From Acidobacteriota bacterium (GTDB lineage: Bacteria > Acidobacteriota > Vicinamibacteria > Vicinamibacterales > UBA2999): 12,440 nucleotides of DNA. The notes beneath the pieces were generated by a model that saw only the letters and a program-made list of their open reading frames with translations, made no database searches and was not told where the DNA came from. The stretch covers positions 1 to 12,440 of the forward strand of contig CANIAI010000025.1 in assembly GCA_947465275.1 (NCBI GenBank). The letters run 5' to 3'. Positions 6,389 to 12,440 of the stretch are shown piece after piece; position 1 is the first letter of the stretch, and each line of letters opens with the position of its first letter. The position numbers and the translations under genes were made by a program.

Positions 6389-6571
6389 CATCCGTTCGAG
6401 CTTCGGGGCATCGCTGTCCGACACCACACGGGTGCCGCGCATCTGCCGCTTGCTCTTCGTCGTCTTGCTCGTCAGGATGTGGCGCTTGAACGCCGCAGCC
6501 CGGACGATCTTGCCGGTGCCGGTCTTCTTGAACCGCTTCGCGGCACCACGGTGGGTCTTCAGTTTGGGCAT
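6374..6571 (-). CDS. rpmI: 50S ribosomal protein L35
   Basis: This 65-residue, highly basic protein of the large subunit has exact family length. The start MPKLKTHRGAAKRFKKTGTG is the L35 signature, followed by KIVRAAAFKRHILTSKTTK and a C-terminal PKLERMLPYK. A good Shine-Dalgarno (GGAG, 6 bases before the ATG) sits in the 12-base gap after the infC stop, so the two are tightly linked in the classical infC-rpmI-rplT order. Confidence 0.98.
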   Translation of the reverse strand: MPKLKTHRGAAKRFKKTGTGKIVRAAAFKRHILTSKTTKSKRQMRGTRVVSDSDAPKLERMLPYK

Positions 6572-6583
6572 CGTAATCTCCGG

Positions 6584-7201
6584 CTAGCTCTGTTCCTCGG
6601 CGGCCTCCACGACGGGCGTGGCGGTCGACGGTCCCTCCGCAGGCTTCGGCCTCGGCGCGGTCTTTCGGCCGGCCCGCTGCGAGAGGATGACGTGCATCTG
6701 GTTACCTTCCATGCGGGGCATGGTCTCGGCCATCGCGATCTCGCCCAGCTCGGTGATGAGCCGTTCGAGGATCCGGCGGCCAATCTCCGGGTGCGCCATC
6801 TCGCGGCCCCGGAAGAAGATCGTCGCCTTGACCTTGTCGCCTTCGGCGAGGAAGCGCTCGATGTGCTTCTTCTTGAAGTCGTAATCGTGTCCGTCCACCT
6901 TCGGTCGGAACTTGATTTCCTTGACCTCGATGACGCGCTGGTGCTTCTTGGCCTCGCGGCTGCGCTTCTGCTCCTGGTACTGATACTTGCCGAAGTCCAT
7001 GATCCGGCACACCGGAGGCACGGCCGTTGGCGAGATCTCGACCAGGTCGAGGCCTTTCTGTCGTGCGATCGTCACTGCCTGCGGCGGGGCCATGATCCCG
7101 AGCTGCTGCCCGGTTTCATCGATCACGCGGACTTCGCGGACACGGATGCGCTCGTTGATGCGAACGCGGTCGTCACGACGGGGCGAACGATCGAAAGCGA
7201 T
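6584..7201 (-). CDS. infC: Translation initiation factor IF-3, ATC start codon
   Basis: IF3 binds the 30S subunit, prevents premature 50S joining and proofreads start codon and initiator tRNA. The conserved N-terminus (RINERIRVREVRVIDETGQQ) begins upstream of the first ordinary start (GTG 7126), which would cut it. Reading back in frame, the only sensible start is ATC at 7201-7199, preceded by AGGAGGG (7211-7205) at about 4-base spacing. An in-frame TGA lies 14 codons upstream, with no ATG, GTG or TTG between. The protein is then about 205 residues: first 25 Met-Ala-Phe-Asp and a basic stretch, the N domain to about 90, a Lys/Arg-rich linker helix, the C domain to about 175, and a Pro/Ala/Glu-rich tail of about 30. 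A rare AUH start on infC is the known basis of IF3 autoregulation in E. coli, where it is AUU. Confidence 0.92.
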   Translation of the reverse strand: MAFDRSPRRDDRVRINERIRVREVRVIDETGQQLGIMAPPQAVTIARQKGLDLVEISPTAVPPVCRIMDFGKYQYQEQKRSREAKKHQRVIEVKEIKFRPKVDGHDYDFKKKHIERFLAEGDKVKATIFFRGREMAHPEIGRRILERLITELGEIAMAETMPRMEGNQMHVILSQRAGRKTAPRPKPAEGPSTATPVVEAAEEQS

Positions 7202-7327
7202 AGACCCTCCTCGCGGGCGGACTGGCCGCCCGTACTCTGCTCACTTCGGCACACACCAGCTGTCCGGCACCCGGACCGCCGACGTCTCTGATATCGGCCG
7301 GACGGTCCGAATCCCTGACGTCCAGGT
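7202..7327 (-). promoter_or_regulatory. infC leader with two perfect hairpins and strong SD
   Basis: This 126-base spacer between the thrS stop and the infC ATC contains GTCCGG-GTG-CCGGAC (7276-7262) and GGGCGG-CCAGT-CCGCCC (7231-7215). The second ends three bases before the AGGAGGG ribosome site (7211-7205). I see no convincing promoter and no U-tract. The arrangement suggests a structured ribosome-loading site or a stabilised 5' end after processing. Confidence 0.45.
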
Positions 7328-9292
7328 TTACTGACCGGCCGGTGTCTCCGCACCGCCGGCCTGGGCCGGCAGCGTCTTCCGGGCGATTTCCTCGAGCGCG
7401 TCGGTGACGAACTGCGTCACCGGGCGCGAGCCGAGGTCTCCTGCCGCTCGCGCACGCACCGAAACCGTTCCCTCGGCGACCTCGCGGTCGCCCACGACGA
7501 GCATGTAGGGAACCTTCTGGAGCTGCGCCTCACGGATCTTATAGCCAATCTTCTCCAGCCGCTCATCGAGTTCGACCCGGAGGCCGGCCGCGGCAAGCTG
7601 ATCGCGAACGTCGCGGGCGTGGGGAAGGTGCCGATCGGAGATTGGCAGGACCACGGTCTGCACCGGCGAGAGCCACAGTGGCCAGGCACCGGCGTAATGC
7701 TCGATCAGGAGGGCGAGGAACCGCTCGAAACTGCCGAAAATCGCCCGGTGAATCACCACCGGCCGATGATGCGTGTTGTCGGCCCCGACGTACTTGAGGT
7801 CGAACCGCTGCGGCAGCTGATAGTCGAGCTGGATGGTGGCGCACTGCCACTTCCGGCCGATGGCATCGGTGACGTCGAAGTCGATCTTCGGGCCGTAGAA
7901 CGCCCCGTCACCCGCGTTGACCGTATAGGCCTGCCCCGCGGCCTCGAGCGCCTGCCGGAGCGACTGCTCGGCGTGCTCCCAGGTGGCGACCTCACCCAGG
8001 AACTCCTCGGGGCGCGTGGAGAGCTTCACGCCGAAGGTGAGCCCGAAGTCGGCGTAGACACGCTGGACCAGCCGGAGGAGCTTCTCGACTTCCTCGGCGA
8101 TCTGCGACTCCATGACGAAGCAGTGCGCGTCATCCTGGCTGAACTGCCGGACCCGCGTGAGTCCGCCGAGCACGCCCGACGCCTCGTTCCGGTGCAGCGG
8201 CGTCTGTTCGTGCAGGCGAAGCGGCAGGTCCTTGTAGCTCCGCATCTCGCTGCCGAACACGAGCATGTGGCCGGGGCAGTTCATTGCCTTGAGCGCCATC
8301 TGCTCGTCTTCGGTCTCGACGAGGAACATGTTCTCGCGGTAGTGCTGCCAGTGGCCTGAGGTCTCCCAGAGCGCCTTGTTGAAGACGATGGGGGTGCGGA
8401 CCTCGACGTACCCGTTCGGGAACAGTACGCCGCGCATGTAGTCGGCGATCGTGTTCCACAGGGTCGTGCCCTTCGCCAGCCAGAAGGTGGCGCCGGGTGC
8501 CCAGGCATGGAAGAGGAACAGCTTCTGGTCGCGGCCGATCTTGCGGTGGTCGCGCTTCTTCGCCTCTTCCAGCCGCCGCAGGTGCTCCTGCAGTTCCTTG
8601 TCCGACAGGAACGCGGTGCCATAGACGCGCTGCATCGGCTGGTTCCGCGCGTCGCCCTTCCAGTAGGCGTTCGAGGTCGAGAGCAGCTTGAACGCCTTCA
8701 GCTTCCCGGTCGAGGGGACGTGCGGACCGGTGCAGAAGTCGACGAAGGTGTCACGGTCCTTGATGGTGTAGCAGGAGACGACGTCCTGACTGGCCGTCTT
8801 TTCCTCGATCAGCTGCACCTTCAGCGGTTCACCGCGCGACGCGAAGAAGCGCATGGCTTCCTCGCGCGGCCACAGCTGCCGATCGTACGGGAGGTCCTGC
8901 TGCGCGAGCTCGCGCATCTTCTTCTCGATGGCGTCGAGGTCTTCGGGGACGAACGGGCGGGACACGACGAAGTCGTAGAAGAAACCCTCGTCGGTGGCCG
9001 GCCCGATGCCGCACTGCGTGCCCGGGAAGAGGTTCGTCACCGCGGCCGCCAGCAGGTGCGCCGTGCTGTGCCTGACGAGTTCGAGGGCATGCTCACCCTC
9101 TGGCGTCAGGATCTTCACGGAGGCGTCACGCGTGAGCAGATACGACAGGTCGACCATCACGCCGTCCACGACGCCGGCGACTGCCGCCTTCGCCAGCCTC
9201 GGCGAAATGGCCGCGGCGATGTCGCGCACGGGTGTTCCGCCGGGAACATCGCGGCTGGACCCGTCGGGAAGCGTGACTGTGACCTGACTCAC
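7328..9292 (-). CDS. thrS: Threonine--tRNA ligase
   Basis: This 654-residue class II synthetase charges tRNA-Thr and clears mis-charged Ser. Domains in order are TGS (1-60); the N2 editing domain with HSTAH (H75, H79) and CTGPH (C187, H191), which are the editing residues; the class II core (about 250-535); and the anticodon-binding domain (about 545-640; VVLPISDRHLPHAR, EKIGYKIREAQLQKVPYMLV). The three zinc ligands that select threonine are C339 (MNCPGH), H390 (DDAH) and H515 (VIHRA), spaced as in E. coli. Motif 2 is HRNEASGVLGGLTRVRQFSQ; the final segment is a short extension. The start is GTG at 9292 because the TGS domain starts immediately after it and no other in-frame start exists upstream before the tRNA. 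The 28 bases before it are pyrimidine-rich with no Shine-Dalgarno, so initiation may be unusual. It lies just after tRNA-Val. Confidence 0.97.
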   Translation of the reverse strand: MSQVTVTLPDGSSRDVPGGTPVRDIAAAISPRLAKAAVAGVVDGVMVDLSYLLTRDASVKILTPEGEHALELVRHSTAHLLAAAVTNLFPGTQCGIGPATDEGFFYDFVVSRPFVPEDLDAIEKKMRELAQQDLPYDRQLWPREEAMRFFASRGEPLKVQLIEEKTASQDVVSCYTIKDRDTFVDFCTGPHVPSTGKLKAFKLLSTSNAYWKGDARNQPMQRVYGTAFLSDKELQEHLRRLEEAKKRDHRKIGRDQKLFLFHAWAPGATFWLAKGTTLWNTIADYMRGVLFPNGYVEVRTPIVFNKALWETSGHWQHYRENMFLVETEDEQMALKAMNCPGHMLVFGSEMRSYKDLPLRLHEQTPLHRNEASGVLGGLTRVRQFSQDDAHCFVMESQIAEEVEKLLRLVQRVYADFGLTFGVKLSTRPEEFLGEVATWEHAEQSLRQALEAAGQAYTVNAGDGAFYGPKIDFDVTDAIGRKWQCATIQLDYQLPQRFDLKYVGADNTHHRPVVIHRAIFGSFERFLALLIEHYAGAWPLWLSPVQTVVLPISDRHLPHARDVRDQLAAAGLRVELDERLEKIGYKIREAQLQKVPYMLVVGDREVAEGTVSVRARAAGDLGSRPVTQFVTDALEEIARKTLPAQAGGAETPAGQ

Positions 9293-9320
9293 GGGCGGAC
9301 TGCGTTGAGGAGAGTGAGAG

Positions 9321-9397
9321 TGGTGGGCACGACAAGACTCGAACTTGTGACCTTCCGCGTGTCAGGCGGATGCTCTAGCCAACTGAGCTACGTGCCC
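9321..9397 (-). tRNA. tRNA-Val (anticodon GAC), CCA encoded
   Basis: 77 nt, reading GUC valine codons. The acceptor stem GGGCACG / CGTGCCC is perfect. The D arm is GCTC-AGTTGGCTA-GAGC. The anticodon stem TCCGC / GCGGA carries the loop CTGACAC (anticodon GAC). The variable loop is AGGTC, and the T arm is ACAAG-TTCGAGT-CTTGT. Discriminator A and a genome-encoded CCA follow. It lies 28 bp upstream of thrS, almost certainly in the same transcript, so RNase P and 3' processing would release the thrS mRNA. Confidence 0.97.
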
Positions 9398-9407
9398 GAA
9401 GTTGCTG

Positions 9408-9426
9408 CCGGCGAGGGGGCCGCCGG
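9408..9426 (-). promoter_or_regulatory. Hairpin in the tRNA-Val leader
   Basis: In the RNA CCGGCG (9426-9421) pairs with CGCCGG (9413-9408) around a 7-base C-rich loop. It ends 10 bases before the mature tRNA 5' end, within the roughly 84-base leader, and might influence RNase P processing. No T-box elements are seen. Confidence 0.35.
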
Positions 9427-9487
9427 AGCCGCGCTGAGGTGCGACGACTCCGACAGGAGCGAACCCTGCCGAGGGATCAGAGGGATG

Positions 9488-9496
9488 AGTATAGCA
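9488..9496 (-). promoter_or_regulatory. Extended -10 promoter for tRNA-Val-thrS operon
   Basis: TGC-TATACT (9496-9488) is an extended -10 element with five of six -10 bases. At 17 bp upstream the hexamer is CCCACT, a poor -35, which the TG extension would compensate for. The predicted start is near 9481, leaving a leader of about 84 bases before the tRNA. It sits in a local AT-rich pocket of an otherwise GC-rich spacer, which supports the call. Confidence 0.6.
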
Positions 9497-9520
9497 AATA
9501 GCGGGCGGGAAGTGGGGGGC

Positions 9521-9547
9521 GGGCGCGCCGTGTGAGCCCGCGCACCC
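9521..9547 (-). terminator. GC-rich hairpin after the HU gene, possible terminator
   Basis: The RNA can form GGGTGCGC (9547-9540) with GCGCGCCC (9528-9521), eight pairs including one G-U, around an 11-base loop. It lies 14 bases past the HU stop and is followed by a C-rich run rather than U residues. It would be a non-canonical terminator separating HU from the tRNA-thrS promoter. Confidence 0.35.
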
Positions 9548-9561
9548 TGGGTCGGAAGGCG

Positions 9562-9834
9562 CTACTTGACGGCGTCCTTGAGTGCCTTGCCCGGCTTGAA
9601 CCGCGCCACGCGACGCTTCGCGATCTTGATGGTCGCGCCGGTCTGCGGGTTCCGCGCGGTGCGCGCCTTGCGCTGCGACGTCAGGAACGTGCCGAAACCG
9701 ACGAAGGTGACCGGGTTGCCCTTCTTGAGCGACTTGGTGATGCCACCGATCAGCGAATCGAGTGCCGCAGCGGCGAGCACCTTGGACGAACCGGTCTCCT
9801 TGGCGATGTGGGCAATCAGGTCCTGCTTGTTCAT
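9562..9834 (-). CDS. hup: DNA-binding protein HU
   Basis: This 90-residue nucleoid protein bends and compacts DNA as a dimer and has exact family length. The N-terminal helices (MNKQDLIAHIAKETGSSK) form the dimer body, the VTFVGFGTFLTSQRKARTARNP strand region (42-63) leads into the arm, RNPQTG (61-66) is the DNA-intercalating arm tip, and FKPGKALKDAV closes the fold. A strong Shine-Dalgarno (GAGGAG, 5 bases before the ATG) and a very strong promoter fit a highly expressed gene. It is monocistronic by layout: its own promoter upstream and a possible terminator after it. HU rather than IHF is favoured by the Lys-rich, HU-like sequence, though the paralogue number cannot be told. Confidence 0.96.
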   Translation of the reverse strand: MNKQDLIAHIAKETGSSKVLAAAALDSLIGGITKSLKKGNPVTFVGFGTFLTSQRKARTARNPQTGATIKIAKRRVARFKPGKALKDAVK

Positions 9835-9899
9835 GGAAGCTCCTCGAGCGTCGCCGGCCGTCGGAACTGACGGGCGTGGCGCGCGTTCGTTCGCTCCGG

Positions 9900-9929
9900 T
9901 TTATACGCGGTTGACGGATGGGGTGTCAA
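9900..9929 (-). promoter_or_regulatory. Strong sigma70-type promoter of the HU gene
   Basis: The -35 TTGACA (9929-9924) is a perfect match and the -10 TATAAA (9905-9900) has five of six bases; the spacer is 18 bp. The start would be near 9893, giving a leader of about 59 bases. The -35 is part of an inverted repeat TTGAC-(9)-GTCAA (9929-9911). Confidence 0.82.
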
Positions 9930-9942
9930 GCGCGGACCGCGC
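9930..9942. repeat. Palindrome abutting the HU -35 box
   Basis: The 13-base dyad GCGCGG-T-CCGCGC ends exactly where the TTGACA of the HU promoter begins. The single-base centre makes it more likely a protein-binding dyad than an RNA hairpin, and it would lie upstream of the transcription start. It could be an operator, but short GC palindromes are easily met by chance in DNA this GC-rich. Confidence 0.35.
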
Positions 9943-10014
9943 TATTTCGGGCCTCTCCGGGTGATCGCACTAGAGCGAGACGAGGCCATCAACGCCGCAC
10001 GCAGCGACGGCTCG

Positions 10015-11181
10015 CTAGGCCGCGCGTCGCTGTGAGAGGAGCTCGAGCGCGCGCTGCAGCGTCGCGTCGGTCGACGGCGGTTCGCTGCCGAATTCGACAT
10101 CGGGCTGTTCGACTTCGACCTGTGGCTCAACGCCGTGCTCGTGGATCGGCGTGTTGCCGGGAGCAAGATAGCGGACGTTCGAGAGCAGCAGCCCGCTGCC
10201 GTCCGGCAGCTTGACGAGGCGCTGGCGGGCTGCGCGTCCCAGCGTCCGCTCGCCGACGACCTGCGCGCGCGCGTTCCCCGACAGTGCGGCCGCGAAGAGT
10301 TCCGCCGCGCCGGACGTGCCCTGATCGGTGAGCAGCACCACCGGCGCCGTGACGGCGCCGTCACCCGCCTGCGTCGCGATCGTCTCGCGCGACTGCCCCT
10401 TGGCCTCGCGGATGGTGAGCGTGCCGCTCTTCACGAACAGGCGCGCCGTGGCGACGCCGTCGTCGAGGTCACCCGCCGCCGTGCCGCGAATGTCGATCAC
10501 GAATCGGGTGGCACCACCCTTCGACAGCGTGTCGACGGCCTGGCGCAGCTGGGTCGGTACCTGGCGCGAGAACCGATGGACGTGGATGTAGCCGATGCCC
10601 GCATCGAGCGTGCGCGAGGTCACGTCAGGCGTGGTGGGCCGCTCGCGGACCAGTTCGATGGTGTGGGGCTCTGCCGCATTGCCGCGAATGACCAGCAGCG
10701 TGACCTTCGTGCCCGGCGCGCCATGCAGGAGCCGCCTGGCCTCGAACACCGTCATGTCGCGCGTCGGCTTCGCGTCGATCGTACGGACGTAGTCACCCGT
10801 CCGGAGTCCGGCCTTGGCGGCCGGTGAGCCCTCGCGGGTCGACACGACCCGAATGTAGTACTGCCGCGTCACCTCCAGGCCCGGGTCGGCCTGGGCCAGC
10901 GGCGCGTTGGCCTCGTAGGCCTTCACCAGGTCGGCGCTGAGGAACCCGCTGTCGGCGTCGAGCGAGTCGGACAGGCCGTTCATGGCGCCCTTCATCGCCT
11001 TCTCGACGTTCACCGGCTCGACGTAGTTGTTCAGCACCAGCTGGATGACGTCCTGGAAGACGCGCAGATGCTGGTACGTGTCGTCCTTGGCGAGCGCCTG
11101 TCCGAGGTAGCCCCCGATGACGGCGAACGCGATGATCGGGGTCGAGATGGCGAGTACCCAGAGCCGTGTGCGTGAGGTCAT
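10015..11181 (-). CDS. PDZ/S41 (C-terminal processing peptidase-like) protein, catalytic residues altered
   Basis: 388 residues with the CtpA/Prc architecture. An N-terminal signal anchor (about 8-29) places the rest in the periplasm. A helical cap (33-90; YQHLRVFQDVIQLVLNNYVE and GAMNGLSDSLDADSGFL) is followed by a PDZ domain (about 95-182; REGSPAAKAGLRTGDYVRTID) and the S41 core (about 190-355; GIGYIHVHRFS, RFVIDIRG, LPDGSGLLLS, HEHGVEP). Active CtpA proteins have a Ser in GTASASE and a Lys in FGKG 25 residues later. Here the aligned segments read GTSGAAE and LGRAARQ, so the positions are G291 and R316, with Q320 retained and S290 shifted by one. It may be a pseudoprotease or an unusual variant. 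It follows the EnvC-like gene by 46 bp, a pairing also found in proteobacteria (envC-ctpA), and precedes HU, which has its own promoter. The ATG at 11181 gives the anchor; ribosome site weak. Confidence 0.9.
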   Translation of the reverse strand: MTSRTRLWVLAISTPIIAFAVIGGYLGQALAKDDTYQHLRVFQDVIQLVLNNYVEPVNVEKAMKGAMNGLSDSLDADSGFLSADLVKAYEANAPLAQADPGLEVTRQYYIRVVSTREGSPAAKAGLRTGDYVRTIDAKPTRDMTVFEARRLLHGAPGTKVTLLVIRGNAAEPHTIELVRERPTTPDVTSRTLDAGIGYIHVHRFSRQVPTQLRQAVDTLSKGGATRFVIDIRGTAAGDLDDGVATARLFVKSGTLTIREAKGQSRETIATQAGDGAVTAPVVLLTDQGTSGAAELFAAALSGNARAQVVGERTLGRAARQRLVKLPDGSGLLLSNVRYLAPGNTPIHEHGVEPQVEVEQPDVEFGSEPPSTDATLQRALELLSQRRAA

Positions 11182-11227
11182 GCGTCAGTCCGTCCGTGGA
11201 AGGCTCGAGACACGATAAGTCCAGGTA

Positions 11228-12400
11228 CTACCGAGGCTTGAGCCATTGTAAAGGATCGACGGAACGGCCGTCGACGCGTAACTCGAAGTAGAGAGCCGGG
11301 CTGCCTGCCGCGGTCACACCGACACGGCCGAGGGGCGCGGTCGCGTCGAGCTGGTCCCCCGACTTCACACTGTCCGTCGCCAGGTAGCCGTACACCGAAT
11401 GGACGCCCCTCCCGTGGTCCAGGATCACCACCGTGCCGAATCCCGGGAGCTCGTCCGCGAACACCACCCGTCCCGGGAGGCTGGCCCGCACGTTCGTGCC
11501 TTCGGGCGCGCTGATCTCGACACCGTTTCTGACGGCGGCGGCGCCCGTCCGGCCGGCCGGCTCGCCGAATCGACCGACGACGCGTCCATCCACGGGCCAG
11601 ATGAACGCCCCCCGCACGGGTGCGGCCTGCGGGGCAGGCGGCGCGATGCTCGCCGGGGTGGCGACGGCTCGGACCTGTTCCTGTAGACGGCGGGCGGCCC
11701 CGTCGAGCTCACTGGTGAGCTGCGCGGTGAGGTCACGCCGATGATCGATGTCGGCCAGCATCGAGGCCCGCTCGCGCACGGCCGTATCGGCCGCCTCGCG
11801 CGCGGCCTTCGCGGCCGCTTGTTCCGCCTCGAGCCGCGCGAGCGACGTGGCTCTGGCGGTCCGTTCCGTCTGGAGCGCCGTCACGAGCTGCCGATGCGTC
11901 TCGAGCTGCTGCAGCGTCCGCCGGGAGGTGGAGGCGAGCAGCCGCGTCGCGCGACTGAATTCCTGGAAGCTGGAGCCCCCCAGCAGGAGCCGGGCGTAGC
12001 CACCGTGCCCTCGCTTGTACACCTCGACCAGCCGCCGCTGGAGCTGCGGCAGGTCACCGATCCGCTGGGCCTCGAGTTGCTCCAGCCGGGCCGCCGTGGT
12101 CCCGAGATCGCGGCGGGCGCGCTCGGCGGCCGCGTCCGCGCGGCGTAGCCGCTCGCGCTGGATGTCACGTTCGAGTTCGAGACGCCGGAGGTCGCCGAGC
12201 AGCGACCTGGCCTGGCCGGCGAGCACCTCGGCCTGCTGCTGGAGCGCGCGCAGCCGCTCTTCTGAGCTCGGGGCGGCCGCTGCTATCGACGTCTGCGCGG
12301 CGGTGCTGCCGGCGGGCGCCCCGCCCTGGGCGATCAGGCGGGCCACGCTGAGGGCTGCCAGCATCACGCAGACGACGGCGGACCGGGTGGGTGGGCTCAT
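11228..12400 (-). CDS. EnvC-like murein hydrolase activator (degenerate LytM/M23 domain)
   Basis: 390 residues. A signal peptide (1 to about 25, possible cleavage after LIAQ) exports it. A coiled coil of about 200 residues (45-245, rich in Arg, Ala, Glu, Leu) is interrupted near 126-158 by YKRGHGGYARLLLGGSSFQEFSR, the hairpin region seen in EnvC-like proteins. A Pro/Ala linker leads to the LytM/M23 domain (264-388; WPVDGRVVGRFGEP, APEGTNVRASLPGRVVFADE, GFGTVVILDHG). Metal ligands of active M23 enzymes are absent: the H-x3-D motif reads RNGVE, the YxHL motif reads YGYL and HxHFE reads ALYFE. The same losses define E. coli EnvC, which binds FtsEX and switches on amidases at the septum. The upstream 40 bp could hold the end of another gene, since a frame ending in TGA overlaps the ATG (ATGA), but I cannot identify it. 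S41 follows 46 bp downstream. Confidence 0.9.
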   Translation of the reverse strand: MSPPTRSAVVCVMLAALSVARLIAQGGAPAGSTAAQTSIAAAAPSSEERLRALQQQAEVLAGQARSLLGDLRRLELERDIQRERLRRADAAAERARRDLGTTAARLEQLEAQRIGDLPQLQRRLVEVYKRGHGGYARLLLGGSSFQEFSRATRLLASTSRRTLQQLETHRQLVTALQTERTARATSLARLEAEQAAAKAAREAADTAVRERASMLADIDHRRDLTAQLTSELDGAARRLQEQVRAVATPASIAPPAPQAAPVRGAFIWPVDGRVVGRFGEPAGRTGAAAVRNGVEISAPEGTNVRASLPGRVVFADELPGFGTVVILDHGRGVHSVYGYLATDSVKSGDQLDATAPLGRVGVTAAGSPALYFELRVDGRSVDPLQWLKPR

Positions 12401-12440
12401 GGAACGGTGTATCGGCGCGAAGCAGGCGAAGCCGGCCGAC

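Noticed and set aside
5735..7291. 518-codon plus-strand open frame opposite rplT, rpmI and infC, and similar long frames at 2116-3087 and 8507-9535
   Set aside because: They are antisense to clearly conserved genes, and long spurious frames are expected in DNA this GC-rich. Their translations show no recognisable family, and one reads through the tRNA.
9300..9420. Plus-strand peptide with TTRLELVTFRVSGGCSSQLS across the tRNA
   Set aside because: This is the familiar false protein produced by translating the complement of a tRNA gene; the cloverleaf on the minus strand is perfect.
9398..9487. T-box leader before thrS, and likewise before pheS (5815-5872)
   Set aside because: No T-box consensus, specifier loop or terminator/antiterminator pair is visible, and both leaders are too short.
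1..12440. Mobile element, CRISPR array, toxin-antitoxin or defence system
   Set aside because: Every interval of useful length is explained by a conserved housekeeping gene, tRNA, 6S RNA or short leader. I saw no direct-repeat array, transposase, integrase or compositional break.

Overview
This is a strongly GC-rich stretch of bacterial chromosome in which every gene I can support lies on the minus strand, so it is transcribed from high to low coordinates. It is a conserved housekeeping region. I see no mobile element, CRISPR array, phage gene or defence system. The gene set (thrS-infC-rpmI-rplT-pheS-pheT followed by zapB/zapA-like genes and 6S RNA), the short PheT and the Ala/Arg-rich proteins fit a high-GC Gram-negative lineage. 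Acidobacteriota, perhaps Vicinamibacteria-like, is my best guess, but this is inference from gene order and protein style rather than a database match.

Layout in the direction of transcription. 12400-11228 encodes an EnvC-like murein hydrolase activator: a signal peptide, a long coiled coil and a metal-ligand-less LytM domain. 11181-10015 encodes a membrane-anchored PDZ/S41 (CtpA-like) protein whose catalytic Ser and Lys positions appear to be Gly and Arg. A very strong sigma70-type promoter (9900-9929), set in two inverted repeats, then drives HU (9834-9562).

An extended -10 promoter near 9488-9496 precedes tRNA-Val(GAC) (9397-9321) and the translation operon: thrS (GTG start, no Shine-Dalgarno), infC (starting at a non-canonical ATC codon with a strong Shine-Dalgarno), rpmI, rplT, pheS and pheT. 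Pronounced hairpins sit before infC, around the rpmI stop codon and just before pheS. These are where autoregulation by IF3 or L20, or attenuation, would be expected.

The operon continues into two small division-related coiled-coil genes, zapB-like (2496-2221) and zapA (2193-1909). Immediately downstream, a near-consensus promoter (TTGACC-17-TAAGAT) drives a gene for 6S RNA (about 1860-1677), recapitulating the zapA-ssrS neighbourhood known from proteobacteria. The window ends with thiL (thiamine-monophosphate kinase, 1557-508) and a membrane-anchored 3D-domain protein (468 to beyond position 1) that runs off the left edge.

Functionally, the centre builds translation machinery (two aminoacyl-tRNA synthetases, IF3, L35, L20, a tRNA), 6S RNA tunes sigma70 RNA polymerase, and both flanks carry cell-division or cell-wall remodelling proteins (EnvC-like, S41-like, ZapA/ZapB-like, 3D domain). 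The points most worth follow-up are the ATC start of infC, the catalytically degenerate S41 next to the degenerate LytM protein, and the structured intergenic leaders.
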